A stretch of 64,000 bases of DNA from Panulirus ornatus (lineage: Eukaryota; Arthropoda; Malacostraca; Decapoda; Palinuridae): positions 15,135,001 through 15,199,000 of the forward strand of contig NC_092240.1 in the NCBI RefSeq assembly GCF_036320965.1, in the 5' to 3' direction. Below the pieces are notes generated by a model. The model ran no database searches. It worked only from the letters and a program-made list of their open reading frames with translations, and was not told the origin of the DNA. The position numbers were made by a program, and so were the translations under genes. This document shows, piece by piece, positions 37,363 through 50,318 of this stretch; the first letter of the stretch is position 1, and each line of letters starts with the position of its first letter.

Positions 37363-37598
37363 GGTTATCGGGAAATATCAAGAGGTTATCGGGAGATATC
37401 AAGAGGTTATCGGGAAATATCAAGAGGTTATCGGGAAATATCAAGAGGTTATCGGGAGATATCAAGAGGTTATCGGGAGATATCAAGAGGTTATCGGGAG
37501 ATATCAAGAGGTTATCGGGAGATATCAAGAGGTTATCGGGAGATATCAAGAGGTTATCGGGAGATATCAAGAGGTTATCGGGAGATATCAAGAGGTTA
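37363..37598. repeat. 21-bp minisatellite (ggttatcgggagatatcaaga), about 11 copies
   Basis: Regular 21-bp period; copies alternate between gggagat and gggaaat variants, with aaat variants clustered at the left. Open on both strands (EVIGRYQ and LLISPDN repeats). Confidence 0.97.
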
Positions 37599-37719
37599 AT
37601 TTGTAGGATAGAGAGAGAACTCATCTTGTATCTTCTTCCCTTCCTCCGATAAGGACCTTGTGAGGGGGGGGATGGTCGAGGTCTCATGTAGGTGTCTGAT
37701 TTTTCCTCTTTCGCAGCGA

Positions 37720-38379
<660 letters not shown>

Positions 38380-38660
38380 TAAGCTCTTTGGTGCGTAGTG
38401 GTTTTTGTGGAGGTTGTATATAGCTGTAAACTGCCTGCCCCCTCCCCCGTGCATGGTGGTTCTTTGGGAGGTTTTACGTAGCTGTAAACTCCCTCACTGA
38501 TGCGTGATGGTTTATGTGGGGGTGGTGTATATAGCTGTAAACTCTCCCGCCTCCTGGTTGCATAGTGGTTCTCGGAGACTGTGTACTATAGCTGTAAACT
38601 CCCTCACTGGTGCATGATGTTTCCCTAGGGAAGTATTTAGCTGTAAACTGCGCATATTTC
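38380..38660. repeat. 53-58 bp imperfect tandem repeat (agctgtaaactccctcactg)
   Basis: Five copies of gctgtaaactccctc followed by a tgcatgatggtt block and a G/T-rich stretch, with length variation. Confidence 0.88.
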
Positions 38661-38815
38661 ATTTGACAGTGTACAGCTGTATACAGACTCTTAGATGGTC
38701 AAGTTTATATGATTGAATAATCATGTAGCAGATCTTGCGTCTAACCCAAGGAAAGTTATATAAATCCTCTCGTCAGATATAGCATTCTATCATCACTATT
38801 GCTATATTCTATCTA

Positions 38816-39020
38816 CTTGCACTTGGAATTATAGCAGTCTATATCTATTTCTATTTCCAGTTTGTATGTCTATATTCTATTACAGACTAGTTCTATTTAC
38901 TTGCACTTGGAAGTATAGCAGTCTATATCTATTTCTATTTCCAATTTGTATGTCTATATTCTAATGACAGACTGTTTCTATTTACTTGCACTTGGAAGTT
39001 TGTATTTCTATATTCTGTTA
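38816..39020. repeat. 84-85 bp tandem repeat, about 2.5 copies
   Basis: cttgcacttggaa recurs at 38816, 38900 and 38985. Copies share tctatatctatttctatttc and tttgtatgtctatattct. Confidence 0.93.
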
Positions 39021-39089
39021 CAGGCTATTATTGAGTATTTCTTTGAATTTTTCATGTTGTTTAAGAAACAAACAACGCGAAGCTCGTGT

Positions 39090-39290
39090 TTTGGCTACAG
39101 TGTACATCTCCAGTGAACAATATATCCGGTGTACAACGTCTCCAGTGTGCGTCTCTGGCATACAACATCTCTAGCGTACAAAATCTCCAGTGTACAACAC
39201 CTCCAGTGAAAAACATTTCTAGCGTACAACACCTCCAGCGTCCAACATCTCCAGCGTACAATATCTGCAGTGTACAGCGACGACCTGGGG
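39090..39290. repeat. ~15-16 bp minisatellite (ctccagtgtacaacat)
   Basis: About 12 diverged copies of ctccagcgtacaacatctc-type words. Confidence 0.88.
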
Positions 39291-39429
39291 CTGGGGTGAG
39301 TGTTGGCTCACCTCTGGAATGCCATGACTGCAGCAAGACCTCACTAATATGGTATGCTTGGTAAGTGGTCGGTCATGCCTCTTTCTTCTACCTCTCAGTC
39401 TCATGATGGCTGGACCTCTTATATTCCTC

Positions 39430-39960
39430 CCCATTAACTCCCCCTTTGGATGACCCTTAACCTCCTATTGACCCTTTCCCTTTGACCTCTTGCGGGTGAC
39501 CTTTGTCCTTCTTATAAACTTTACCTTTGACTTCATCTAGGTGACCTCATACCCTACTTACCACCTTCCTTTTGACCTCCTCTAATGACCCTTGTCCTCC
39601 TTACCATCTTTCCCTTTGACTCCTTCAGAGTGACCCTTAACCTCCTTATTACCATTTTCCCCTTGACCCCCTCTGAGTGCCTCCTTGTCCTCCTTATCAC
39701 CTTTCCCTTTGACCTCTTCTAGGTGACCCTTAACCTCCCTAGCACCCTTATCATTAACTCCCTTTGGATGCCCCCTTGTCTTCCTTATTGCCCTTCACTT
39801 TGACCCATCTCTAGGTGACCCTTAGTCTGCTTACCACCCTTCTCTTTGTCCCTTTCAGGATGACGTCTGTCCTTCTAATTACCCTTTCCTCTGACCCCCT
39901 CAAGGGTGTCCCCATTTCTCCTTATCATTCTGCCTCTTGACCCTTCCTAACTACCGTGTC
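39430..39960. repeat. ~45-bp diverged minisatellite (tgacccttaacctccttatt)
   Basis: About 12 copies alternating tgacccttaacctcctta with accctttccctttgacctc; high divergence suggests age. Confidence 0.9.
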
Positions 39961-40593
<633 letters not shown>

Positions 40594-40849
40594 ACATAAC
40601 GATTTCTTCAAGAACGTGAAGTGGAAGATGGCGTTCCATTCGCCAAAATATAGATCACTGTTACAGAAGTCTATTTGTCATCTTACAGTGAAGATCTTAG
40701 AACATGAGCATCTTTAGCTGCAAATCCAAGAGGAGGGGTGGTTAGGAAAGAGAGGGATGTGGTTTGATACAACATATCAAGAAACGAAAACATTTTGGGA
40801 CATTGTGCAGACGATGTAGGCAGCCAGAAATTTGATAGGGAAAACAAAG

Positions 40850-42440
40850 CAAGAAACGAGTACAACTAGACAAGGAAGGAGGGAACAGAGAAAGTCTTGA
40901 AGAGAATATTGTGGGTAAAGCAGAATATTAGTCAAAATCTTTCGCAACAAAAATCATCTGTAGTAAATAGTTGGTCAGAGAGTAACTATTCAGGCTGAGG
41001 AATACAGAAGGAAGAGTTGTAGTAGAAGACGATGTAAGGATATATACGTGGAGCTAAATGACAAGCTCAAAAGCGATTCCACGGTAAACGACACAGTCTC
41101 CAACACCAGCGTGGTGAGATGAGGATGAAGAATAGAAGTCAATGAAATAGGTAGTGGAAACATAAACACACCACTTGAGGGTCTTGATGCATATGAGACA
41201 CATGGTCCTGATGAAGTTTCTCTATACGTGCTGAAGAAATGTGCAGGTACAATTGACAGGCAGTTTGGAAAATTGTTCAAGATGTCTCAAGAGGAAGGTG
41301 TAGTGCCTATCTTTAAGAAAGGAGATGGGGAAATTACGCTGATCTGCAGACTGTCTTCCTGTCGAATGTAGTCTACAAAACACTGGAAAAGATAATTGGA
41401 AAGCAAATGGATCATTATTCTTTAAGAAGAAAACATTTAAGTGAAAGGCAGCATGAACTCGATGAATGGAGGTCATGCAAAACAAATCTCTTTACCCTTT
41501 TTGAGATAATGAGCTCCATTTTAGATTAGAGAGAAGTATGGGTGGATTGTGCGAGTTCCTGGAAAAACAAAAAGCATTTGACACTGTTCAACACTGGTTG
41601 GTAAACGCACCGCTTCATCAGGAAGGAATGTCTTAGAGAAAGGAAACAAAGGACGCACGTCAGAAGAGTCTTCTAGAAATGGTTTGAGGTCACCACTGGC
41701 GTGCCTCAGGACTCGCTACTGAGACCATTATTGCTCGTCTTGATCAGGTGAATAATTTGCCACGAGAATCGGACTAATGCCCGATTATGTTTAATAGGTG
41801 ATGCCAAGGTCATGAAGCAAGTAAAGAATGATGAGAATTTACCAAGTTCGTCTAACACATGGCTTATGAAATTTAATCTGAATAGATACAAAGTGATGGG
41901 GAATGGACCCAGCGAAAGGAGGCTAGGATACGAATGCCATCTGCAGAGATATATATGTATATATGAGAGACTTGGGAATCAAGATTGTCTCCAGAGCCCC
42001 ACCCTAGAGGAACTGTTATCAAGACGGACTGTCTTCTGGCAGATATGAATAATGCATTTAACTACGTAGGTAAGAAAATGTTCGGTTCACGACACACAGT
42101 GCAAAGTAGGCTAAAACATAGAAAACGTCCAGAGGAGGGTAACAAATAGGACCAGAATTAAGAACGCTGTCTTAAGTTAAGGGGGTACAAGCTATATGTT
42201 TTTCCCACCGAGGAAGAGAGAAGTGTAAGAGGTAACTTGATCACTACCTGCAGTATTCTGGTGTAATAATGTCGACAGTGAGCAGTTCTTCGAAAGTTGC
42301 AAATACAGGCCAGCCAGATGCCATAAGAAGAAATTAAGCAAGAAACTTGTTAGAAAGGATGGGAAGGAAGTACTTTTTTGGGCCGGTGAGTGGAATAAGG
42401 TGAGTAAGTGATACTCATATGACACTGAGGTTTGAAGAAC
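40850..42440 (+). pseudogene. decayed CR1-like LINE, most of the RT region
   Basis: Plus-strand pieces in family order. Near 41005-41040 is RVVVEDDV, the region before the RT. Near 41130-41290 are VNEIGSGNINTP, THGPDEVSLYVLKKCAGTID and FGKLFKMSQEEGVVPIFKKG, the block before the first RT motif. Near 41370-41480 are STKHWKR-like remnants of VVYKTLEK and then GGHAKQISL. Near 41550 a remnant of motif A (KSI*HCST) marks where KAFDTVH stood. At about 41695-41715 is VPQDSLLRPLLLVL (from GVPQGSVLGPLLF). The ADD box is altered to GDAKVMKQVKNDE at about 41800-41835. The C-terminus is recognisable at 42205-42260 (FPTEEERSVRGNLITTC) and about 42330-42365 (KLSKKLVRKD is encoded across a frame change, matching the copy at 14275). 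Inactive through stops, frameshifts and lost catalytic residues. Confidence 0.75.
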
Positions 42441-42543
42441 TGTATAGACAGTAGAGGAACGTTCAAGAGATGGAGAACAACGAGTGTAGTAGTACCACCC
42501 ACCCACCCTCCCTACCCCATGCGGTCCACATGAGTCATGACAC

Positions 42544-42547
<4 letters not shown>

Positions 42548-42576
<29 letters not shown>
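42548..42576. repeat. (AC)n microsatellite
   Basis: About 28 bp of AC. Confidence 0.95.
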
Positions 42577-43179
42577 TGGCCCGGGGTGCCTTAAATGCCC
42601 AGGAAGCAGGTAGAACACGATTGAGACAACAGCCACACAGGGAAGTGCTACCTACTGCCGTCCTGACTTATTAGTGTGCCAGAGATTCTGGGAACACCAA
42701 CCCCCCATCCTCTTACGCCATCTGTGTCAGGATTGCTGCTTTCGTTTGCCGGGGTTTGTGTTGTGGTATCGCATTACAACCGCTACAACCTGCTAGAATT
42801 AGTGCTCTACCCCTCCCTACATGCCCTCATTTGTTTATCCTAATATTGTAGAATTTTCTTTTTTTCTTCATATTGGGGTTTTTTCGCTTCATACTTTCCC
42901 GCAAACGTATTTCTTTGACTGTGGCGCCTCAATACGTGGCGACGCTGGGTACAAAGACTGTCCTTGGTTCTGGCTGATCCGTACTTCTCTCGACTGCCTA
43001 ACTCAAAATGCTTTTCCACACCTCTGACTACAATCATCCATCCAGACTTCACTGTCACAGAAGCTCACGAAGAGGTGTTTTTGTGTGTTTACGAACACTA
43101 ACATCATCATTATCATCATCTTCATCATCACCATCATCTTCATCATCATCATCATCATCATCATCACGTCTATTTCCCC
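42577..43179. other. unique-looking sequence ending in (ATC)n
   Basis: An impure (ATC)n array occupies about 43103-43168, immediately before the 27-bp minisatellite. No gene recognised. Confidence 0.5.
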
Positions 43180-43805
43180 CGCTTCGTTAGGCCTCAAATC
43201 ACCAGACGCCTCGTTAGACCTCGAATCACCAGACGCCTCGTTAGACCTCGAATCACCAGACGCCTCGTTAGACCTCGAATCACCAGACGCCTCGTTAGAC
43301 CTCAACTCACCAGATGCCTCGTTAGACCTCAAATCACCAGACGCCTCGTTAGACCTCAAATCACCAGACGCCTCGTTAGACCTCGAATCACCAGACGCTT
43401 CGTTAGGCCTCAAATCACCAGACGCCTCGTTAGACCTCGAATCACCAGACGCCTCGTTAGACCTCGAATCACCAGACGCCTCGTTAGACCTCGAATCACC
43501 AGACGCCTCGTTAGACCTCAACTCACCAGATGCCTCGTTAGACCTCAAATCACCAGACGCCTCGTTAGACCTCAAATCACCAGACGCCTCGTTAGACCTC
43601 GAATCACCAGACGCCTCATTAGACCTCGAATCACCAGACGCCTCGTTAGACCTCAAATCACCAGACGCCTCGTTAGACCTCGAATCACCAGACGCCTCGT
43701 TAGACCTCAAATCACCAGACGCCTCGTTAGACCTCAAATCACCAGACGCCTCGTTAGACCTCGAATCACCAGACGCCTCGTTAGACCTCGAATCACCAGA
43801 CCTCG
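43180..43805. repeat. 27-bp minisatellite, 23 units, with 216-bp higher-order repeat
   Basis: The unit is gcctcgttagacctcgaatc plus accagac (27 bp, nine codons), open on both strands (SPDASLDLE on plus, SGDSRSNEA on minus). Variant sites (gaa, aaa or aac; gacctc or ggcctc) follow the order GK-E-E-E-N-K-K-E twice in a row, and the marker word gcttcgttaggcctcaaatc occurs at 43181 and 43397. That is exactly 216 bp, or eight units, apart. Seven further units follow without that order. The 325-codon plus-strand frame and 305-codon minus-strand frame through it are not accepted as genes because both are explained by the period. Confidence 0.95.
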
Positions 43806-44149
43806 GAAGCCATTCCGACGCAAGATTTGATAGTGGCAGCCACGAACAGCCTCTTTCTTTCTCCTGCTGCAGACGACGACCCTCCCTCCCTCCCTCCCGT
43901 GCTCTCTGCTCTACAGACAAGAGAGTGAGGGGCGCGGCGGCGCCCTTGCTAGGGGAAAGGTCAGATGGAAGCTATTGTGTTGCACTGACTGACGGAGGGG
44001 TGGATGAACGCCCCTCACACGCCCTTCCCCACGCCCGTAACACGTGTCCCGTAGGTGGATGAATGGCGGGCAGGGGGGTAAATCTGGAGATGACTGGCGC
44101 TTGTTACGAGAAGGTCTCTTTGTGAGGGGCTTGGCCTGCCTGCCTTACG
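43806..44149. other. GC-rich unique sequence
   Basis: No gene recognised; the long plus-strand frame from the minisatellite runs on into this part to 44062 but shows no domain. Confidence 0.4.
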
Positions 44150-44550
44150 TCATGTTGTCACACCCCAGGATGGTCTGTCTGCTTGTGTTATACCCCAGGA
44201 GGGTCTGTCTACTTGTCTTATACCCCAGGATGATCTGTCTACTTGTGTTATAACCAAGGATGGTCTGTCTACTTGTGATATACTCCAGGATGGTCTGTCT
44301 ACTTGTGATATACTCCAGGATGGTCTTATGTTCTACCCCAGGAGGGTCTGTCTACTTGTGATATACCCCAGGAGGGTCTGTCTACTTACGTTATACCACA
44401 GGATGATCTGTCTACTTGTGATATACCCAAGGATGGTCTGTCTACTTGTGTTATACCCTAGGATGGTCTGTCTACTTGTGTTATACCATAGGACGATCTG
44501 TTTAAGTTATACCCCAGGATGACCTACATATACCATACCCCAGGGTAGTC
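44150..44550. repeat. 30-bp minisatellite (ccccaggatggtctgtctac), about 13 copies
   Basis: 30-bp period with unit ccccaggatggtctgtctac plus ttgtgttata, decaying to the right; ten codons per unit keeps frames open. Confidence 0.94.
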
Positions 44551-44784
44551 TATGCGTGTCGTAGGATGGTCTCATGGCCGCGGGACATCCTTGTTAAGAA
44601 CTAATGTTATTTCCTTGCTGGCCAATGTCTAGTCTTCCCTGTACCAAAAATATGGACGATGATTATTTCCGCGATAAAGCAATTACTCTGGAGTGACGTA
44701 AAGATCGCCTCGTCTCAGGAATTGTGTGTGTCACTACTCGGTCCCAGCTGGCGGGAAAAACCACTCTTCCTCTCTACCTCGTCG

Positions 44785-45065
44785 CTCTCCCCGATTGGCC
44801 CACCTGGCTCATGTCGTCATGCTTGTGGTCCAGTGTGACTTCTCCCCCGCTTCGGTCGTGACGTCAGTCGTGTCGTCCCATGCCGATTGGTTCACCTGGC
44901 TTGTGACGTCACTCTCTTTAGCACCTCAATGAGACTGATTGGTTTACTCTTGGTTCATGACGTCACTCACTGTGATACCCTGGAAATGGTTGGTCCGCCT
45001 GGCTCATGACGTCGCTCTTGCTCTCCTCTGTAATTGGCCCGTGTGAATCTATGACGTTCCTCGCT
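44785..45065. repeat. diverged ~60-bp tandem with CRE and CCAAT-type motifs
   Basis: Diverged units contain gattggttcacctggctca followed by tgacgtcactc. Perfect palindromic TGACGTCA occurs at 44859, 44904 and 44958, and again outside the array at 45241; TGACGTCG is at 45007 and TGACGTTC at 45052. ATTGG (inverted CCAAT) is at 44794, 44886, 44938 and 45033. CRE sites bind CREB/ATF factors and CCAAT boxes bind NF-Y in animals; regulatory use here is only a possibility. Confidence 0.6.
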
Positions 45066-45389
45066 TTCACGCTAAAAGAACCTTGCGAATTCGTTAACCC
45101 CAGATTCACAGGCGTAGCACGTATGGCTTTCGTTATCTTTACGATCGAGCAGCGGCGGTGCCACGCCATCTGCGCTCAGGTCTGGGCAGTGGTGCCACAT
45201 CTCCCATGGACGGTGGAAGACGACGGTGCCAGACGGGTTCTGACGTCACCAGGTGGCACTACGAACGGGTTCCTGATGCATCCGCATTCTGGGCCTTCCT
45301 GACCCACACCACACCTCTACTGTTGACATTAGTCGACGTGTTAATCTTATCACGCAGCGCCCCTTTGACCCGGCCAGAGTGAGATATCT
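45066..45389. other. unique-looking sequence, no gene recognised
   Basis: Contains the additional TGACGTCA at 45241. No gene recognised. Confidence 0.4.
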
Positions 45390-45528
<139 letters not shown>

Positions 45529-45697
45529 CCACCGGTGTTGTGGTAGGGCCAACCGCTTCATCGTTCATCGGTGTTGATACGGAAATATTATTCATCGGCG
45601 TTTACACAATTTCTTTTCTCCTATATTGGGATTATGAAGGATTTTACGTCATGTGTGTAGAAACGGGAAATATGTGGCTTTTTCTGAGCCTTATACC

Positions 45698-45783
45698 CGA
45701 TAGATAGATAGATAGATAGATAGGTAGATAGATAGGTAGATAGAGAGATAGAGAGGTAGAAAAATCGATAGATAGACAGATAG

Positions 45784-45822
<39 letters not shown>

Positions 45823-45872
45823 CAGATAGAGATAGATAGATAGATAGGTAGATAGATAGATAGATAGATAGG

Positions 45873-45945
<73 letters not shown>
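45698..45945. repeat. (GATA)n-(GA)n compound microsatellite
   Basis: About 170 bp of gata with ggta, gaga and gaca variants, then about 70 bp of GA. Confidence 0.96.
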
Positions 45946-45946
<1 letters not shown>

Positions 45947-46877
45947 GTTAAAGACAGGAATAAAAAAAGAAACGTCTGTATAGCAATATGAATTAAGACA
46001 TGATATGGTTTAGATCCAGCTTTTACGTCGACCTGACCACAAAATTCTCCTGTTGACACCACCAAGACTAATGGATGGTTACAAGAACTTCATCAAAGCT
46101 AACGAAAGCTAATCCACATCTCATCCAAGCTAAAAAAGAACTTAAATCTCAGCTAAAAACAAGCAACAATTGCTACTCGTACGTCCGTCCACCTCACCAA
46201 ACCAAAACCCAACCACAGTGAATAGCCAAGTGTGACCAGATTTTTTTAATGATAACCAAATGTTAAAAGAACGCTTAGAAAATAGCATCTAACCAAACAT
46301 CAAGAGGATTTAGCCAAGTTAAAGATATTCTTAAAGGAAAAAAAAAAGATTTGAAATAGGTTACAAAAACGGTTACAAAAACGAATCATGCTTTAGCTGC
46401 TTAAAGAAGAGAGAGAAATATTATTCAAGGAGAAAATGAAATCTATCCAGACATCAAGAGGATTTGGCCAAGTTAAAGATATTCTTAAAAGAACGGCTAC
46501 AAAAACGAATCAGGATTTAGCAGCTAAAAAAAAAAAGAATAAGAAATATATCAAAGAAGAAGAAAAGAAGCCACTAGAATTTAGTCGCTGAAGAAAAAAC
46601 ATAGAATTTATCAAAGAAGAAAAAAAAATATCTACAAAAACGAATTTTATGTCATCACGTCGACTGAGCAGAGAACCAAGGCAGAGCCAACATCTTGACA
46701 CGAAGGAATTTAAAGAATTCATAAAAAAAAGTTAAAAAAAAGTTAAAAAAAAAAGTTGTCTCAGGTGGTTGGGTGAGGATTCTTTCTCTCTCTCTCTTTT
46801 TTTCTTTTAGCCTTAATTAAGTTGGTGACTGTTGATAGAGTCGTTCTTGTTGATCCTGGCTTGGAGACGCGCCCCTC
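45946..46877. other. A-rich sequence with diverged direct repeats
   Basis: Two stretches share catcaagaggatttagccaa plus gttaaagatattcttaaa (about 46298 and 46450) and ggttacaaaaacgaatca words. Purine-rich on the plus strand, with no gene recognised. Possibly a decayed ~150-bp tandem. Confidence 0.5.

Positions 46878-46972
<95 letters not shown>
46878..46972. repeat. (CT)n microsatellite
   Basis: Perfect CT, about 95 bp. Confidence 0.97.
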
Positions 46973-46975
<3 letters not shown>

Positions 46976-47143
46976 GCCAGCCGTTCGTGGAGAATCCGGG
47001 CCTGACTTCGGAGTGTTCTTTAGCGATCGTTATAACACTGGAAAAAGTTATTTGGCTGGAGATACAGATTAAACTTATGGAATGTAGTGGATACATCATT
47101 CGTAGGTAGATCTACACACGCACACACACACACGCACATACAA

Positions 47144-47500
<357 letters not shown>

Positions 47501-47655
47501 TGCTTCTTCTTCTTCTTCTTCTTCTTCTTCTTCTTCTTCTTCTTCTTCTTCTTCTTCTTCTTCTTCTTCTTCTCTTCTTCTTCTTCTTCTTCTTCTTCTT
47601 CTTCTTCTTCTTCTTCTTCTTCTTCTTCTTCTTCTTCTTCTTCTTCTTCTTCTTT
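47501..47655. repeat. (CTT)n microsatellite, about 155 bp
   Basis: Trinucleotide ctt repeats with one base lost near 47573, which shifts the frame of every translation across it. Confidence 0.98.
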
Positions 47656-47844
47656 CCAGTCTTTTGAAGTGCCTGGAGTGTGTTTCTAGTTTCCACAACT
47701 ACAGTGTGTTCCTTCATGTTGACTTTCCTGCTGCGCAATAAGCCAGAGAAAGTAGTGATGGGAAGAAACCCTCTTACTCACTATCCTGACTTCATCTACA
47801 GAGATAAGGAATTTAGAATACTATTAGCATTCCCCAGCAGATAA

Positions 47845-48260
47845 ACTCGTTACAAACAACCAGATCTCCTATTATCTGCCTTTCCCACATAACCTCCTCC
47901 GGCAGATATCCTCGTCATTGACCAATAGGTCTTCTATTATCTGACTTTCCCATATAACTCCCTCGAGCAGGTATCCTCGTCATAGACCATCAGGTCTTCT
48001 ACAATCTGACTCTCCCATATACCTTCCTTCAGTAGATAACCTCGTCATAGACCATCAGGTGTTCTGCCATCTGATGTTTCTATATACCCTCCTCCAGCAG
48101 ATATCCTTGTTATACATCATCAGGTCTTCTGTTATCTCTGACATGTCCATATACTCTCCTCCAGCAGATATCTTCATTATGGACCATCAGGTCTTCTGTT
48201 ATCTCTGACGTTTCCATATACTCTCCTCCAGCAGATATCATGGACCATCAGGTCCTCTGT
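47845..48260. repeat. 65-bp minisatellite, about 6 copies
   Basis: Unit contains cagcagatatcctcgtcat, gaccatcaggtcttctgtta and cccatatactctcctc; the period is about 65 bp and the last copies are shortened. Confidence 0.93.
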
Positions 48261-48985
48261 TAGCTAACTTCCCCACCTCCTCTTCCACAGTCCACGCAGA
48301 TTGTAGGGCAGCTTGCTTCCACCATGAAATGAGTTACAAAACAGAGGGCAGGAGACAGAGACAATCATACAAGCGAAATCTCAGTAGACGATGGTTGCTT
48401 GGAATGGGGTCAGCAGAGGCCAGCTCACCCCTCTCGTGAGGGTCAGGGAGGGGGCCTGAGTCACATGTGTTGACATAACAAGACTCAAGAGGTCAACAGG
48501 AGTAGGGTAAGGGGGGCCAGGCGTGCGGGGGGGGGGGGGGGGAGAGAAGGAAGGATTGTGCCGAGGTCACAAACAACTTGTGGCCAAATCTCGGGTCGCT
48601 ACTCCAGGCACGATCAAGAAATTTTCTCCTTTTTCTTTTTTCTCTCTCCTTCACTTGAGGAAATACCAGACACAAGAACTCGAGAAAGAAAACGGAAGGA
48701 ATTATGTCTTCTATAACCTAATATGGCTGTACAATATGTCCTCTGTTACAGGTATGAATAACTATAGACTGTGAGACACTCGCCTTTATCATACACTACA
48801 TCATTTGGGAAAGACAATGTGCAATTTTCAAAAGGTGACGAGATATAAGGATATTCATATATCACTCAAATCTTACGTTTGAGGAATCGGCTTACGATTA
48901 TAATCAACTGTAATAACAGTGCTACTATAAACCATAGAAATGTATATGTTAAAAAGAAACAAATGGGTTCATGTAATTAAAGGAA
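48261..48985. other. unique-looking sequence with G run
   Basis: G run of about 14 at 48528-48541. No gene recognised. Confidence 0.4.
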
Positions 48986-49100
48986 ATGAAATGTTTGAGG
49001 ACAATGTGTTATGTGAGGTGGTTTGATCGAGTAAATAATGTAAGGGTAAGAGAGAGGTGTGGTAATAGAAAGGATGTGGTTGAGAGAGCTGATGAGGGTG
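48986..49100 (+). pseudogene. fragment of the 29276/63096 retrotransposon family (RT C-terminal piece)
   Basis: The plus-strand frame from 48986 reads MKCLRTMCYVRWFDRVNN, VRVRERCGNRKDVVERADEG, closely matching MRCLRTIFGVRWFDRVNN and ERVREMCGNKKSVVERTEEG in the copy at 29276-30051. Similarity stops at about 49100; on both sides it gives way to unrelated sequence. The piece has no stop codon, so it is not very old, but it is only about 38 codons long and non-functional. Confidence 0.78.
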
Positions 49101-49999
49101 GAGGAGCGGTGGGATGTACCTAAGTGTGTGTGAGAGAGAGAGAGAGAGAGAGAGCGAGAGCACAGGAACTCTACTATGGTCCGGGCGACGGTGGGAGAAC
49201 CTGACCAACCACAGGACGTTCTCCTGCTGCAGGAAGCCTCCTAAAAACAACTGTCGAGATGTCACTAAATAACTCCTGAGGACATCAACACATCCAACGC
49301 TCTGAGTCTTTACCTTGAGACATGCCTTCGCCTTTTTCGTGATCGTCCTAGCCTGGAGAGCCATCTGGTCGGGGAGAGAGAGAGGCTACCCTGCATAGAG
49401 CGATGCTGTACCGTGTGTGTGTATATGTATGTTTGTTCGATGTCAGTGGGGGGGGGGGGGGGAAGAGCAAGTGATGTGTTGTATCCACTTGGGGCATTCG
49501 GTTGCCAGGGGGTTGGGACGAGAGGCGAAGGGAGGAGGTAACCACTGTCACAAACAGGTGTTCAGCAAGTGGTGGACAGACCTACTCAAAGATGAGAAAC
49601 CTATAATCCTGGACCAATCTTTGTTCTCTTCTTTATTTCTTCATCTTTATCATCAACATGAAGACAGAGTGTCAGTGCGGAGAAGCTCGGTGAGAGACTC
49701 GCTGTCATCATCCTTCGTAAAACATGATCTCGCGTTCCTTTCTCTTCAGATATTTTCTCGCGGACGCCTCTCTCTCCCTTCCCTGCCATCAGTGTCAAGA
49801 CTACAATGAGAATTGATAAGACGCGACCGACGCGAGGTATGTCACGCCCGGCGGATCCTTGAAGAGGTGGTTAATGCAGGCGCTGGACCAACGGCTCTCG
49901 TCTAGAAAAACACATCCTTGGATTTGATGTCAATCCGCTCACAAATATTGTCTGCCAAGATGTAGACGTTGGACCCCCTTTCAAACCTCGACCAGGGAT
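49101..49999. other. unique-looking sequence with short GA and G runs
   Basis: (GA)n of about 22 bp at 49133-49154; G run of about 14 at 49448-49461. No gene recognised. Confidence 0.4.
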
Positions 50000-50095
50000 A
50001 TGAATAAGGTACCAAAAACACGTTTCCAGGAAACCTCTGTGAAGATTCACCCCCAGCGCACCTGGAGAATCGAACCCTGGGTACTGATCAGGTGG
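50000..50095 (-). mobile_element. tRNA-derived SINE fragment (B box and body)
   Basis: The minus strand has a B-box-like cccagggttcgattctcc at 50080-50063 followed by a body (gtgcgctgggggtgaatctt) toward 50000. No A box is visible upstream, so it is a truncated copy. Confidence 0.5.
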
Positions 50096-50126
50096 ATGTT
50101 GTCTTAGAAATTATTTTTAGATTATC

Positions 50127-50227
50127 GCTGGGCCAGGTGGGCATGCCGTCCGCCTAACTGTTCAAGATGGACCGGGTTCGATTCTCGGGTGCATGATCGT
50201 GAAATTTGTTCAAATGAATTTACATGT

Positions 50228-50229
<2 letters not shown>
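50127..50229 (+). mobile_element. tRNA-derived SINE with (GA)n tail
   Basis: A-box-like gggccaggtgggcatgcc, anticodon-region gtccgcctaactg (as in tRNA-Val(AAC)), and B box gggttcgattctc at 50174-50186. About 40 bp of body (atcgtgaaatttgttcaaat) leads straight into the GA array. The ends do not pair as a tRNA acceptor stem. This is the expected layout of a SINE with a simple-repeat tail. Confidence 0.65.

Positions 50230-50313
<84 letters not shown>
50230..50313. repeat. (GA)n microsatellite, SINE tail
   Basis: Perfect GA, about 84 bp, contiguous with the SINE body. Confidence 0.97.

Positions 50314-50318
<5 letters not shown>

Noticed and set aside
43003..44062. Overlapping 305- and 325-codon open frames on opposite strands
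   Set aside because: Both are explained by a 27-bp repeat with no stop in any relevant frame; no start context, splice context or domain supports a protein.
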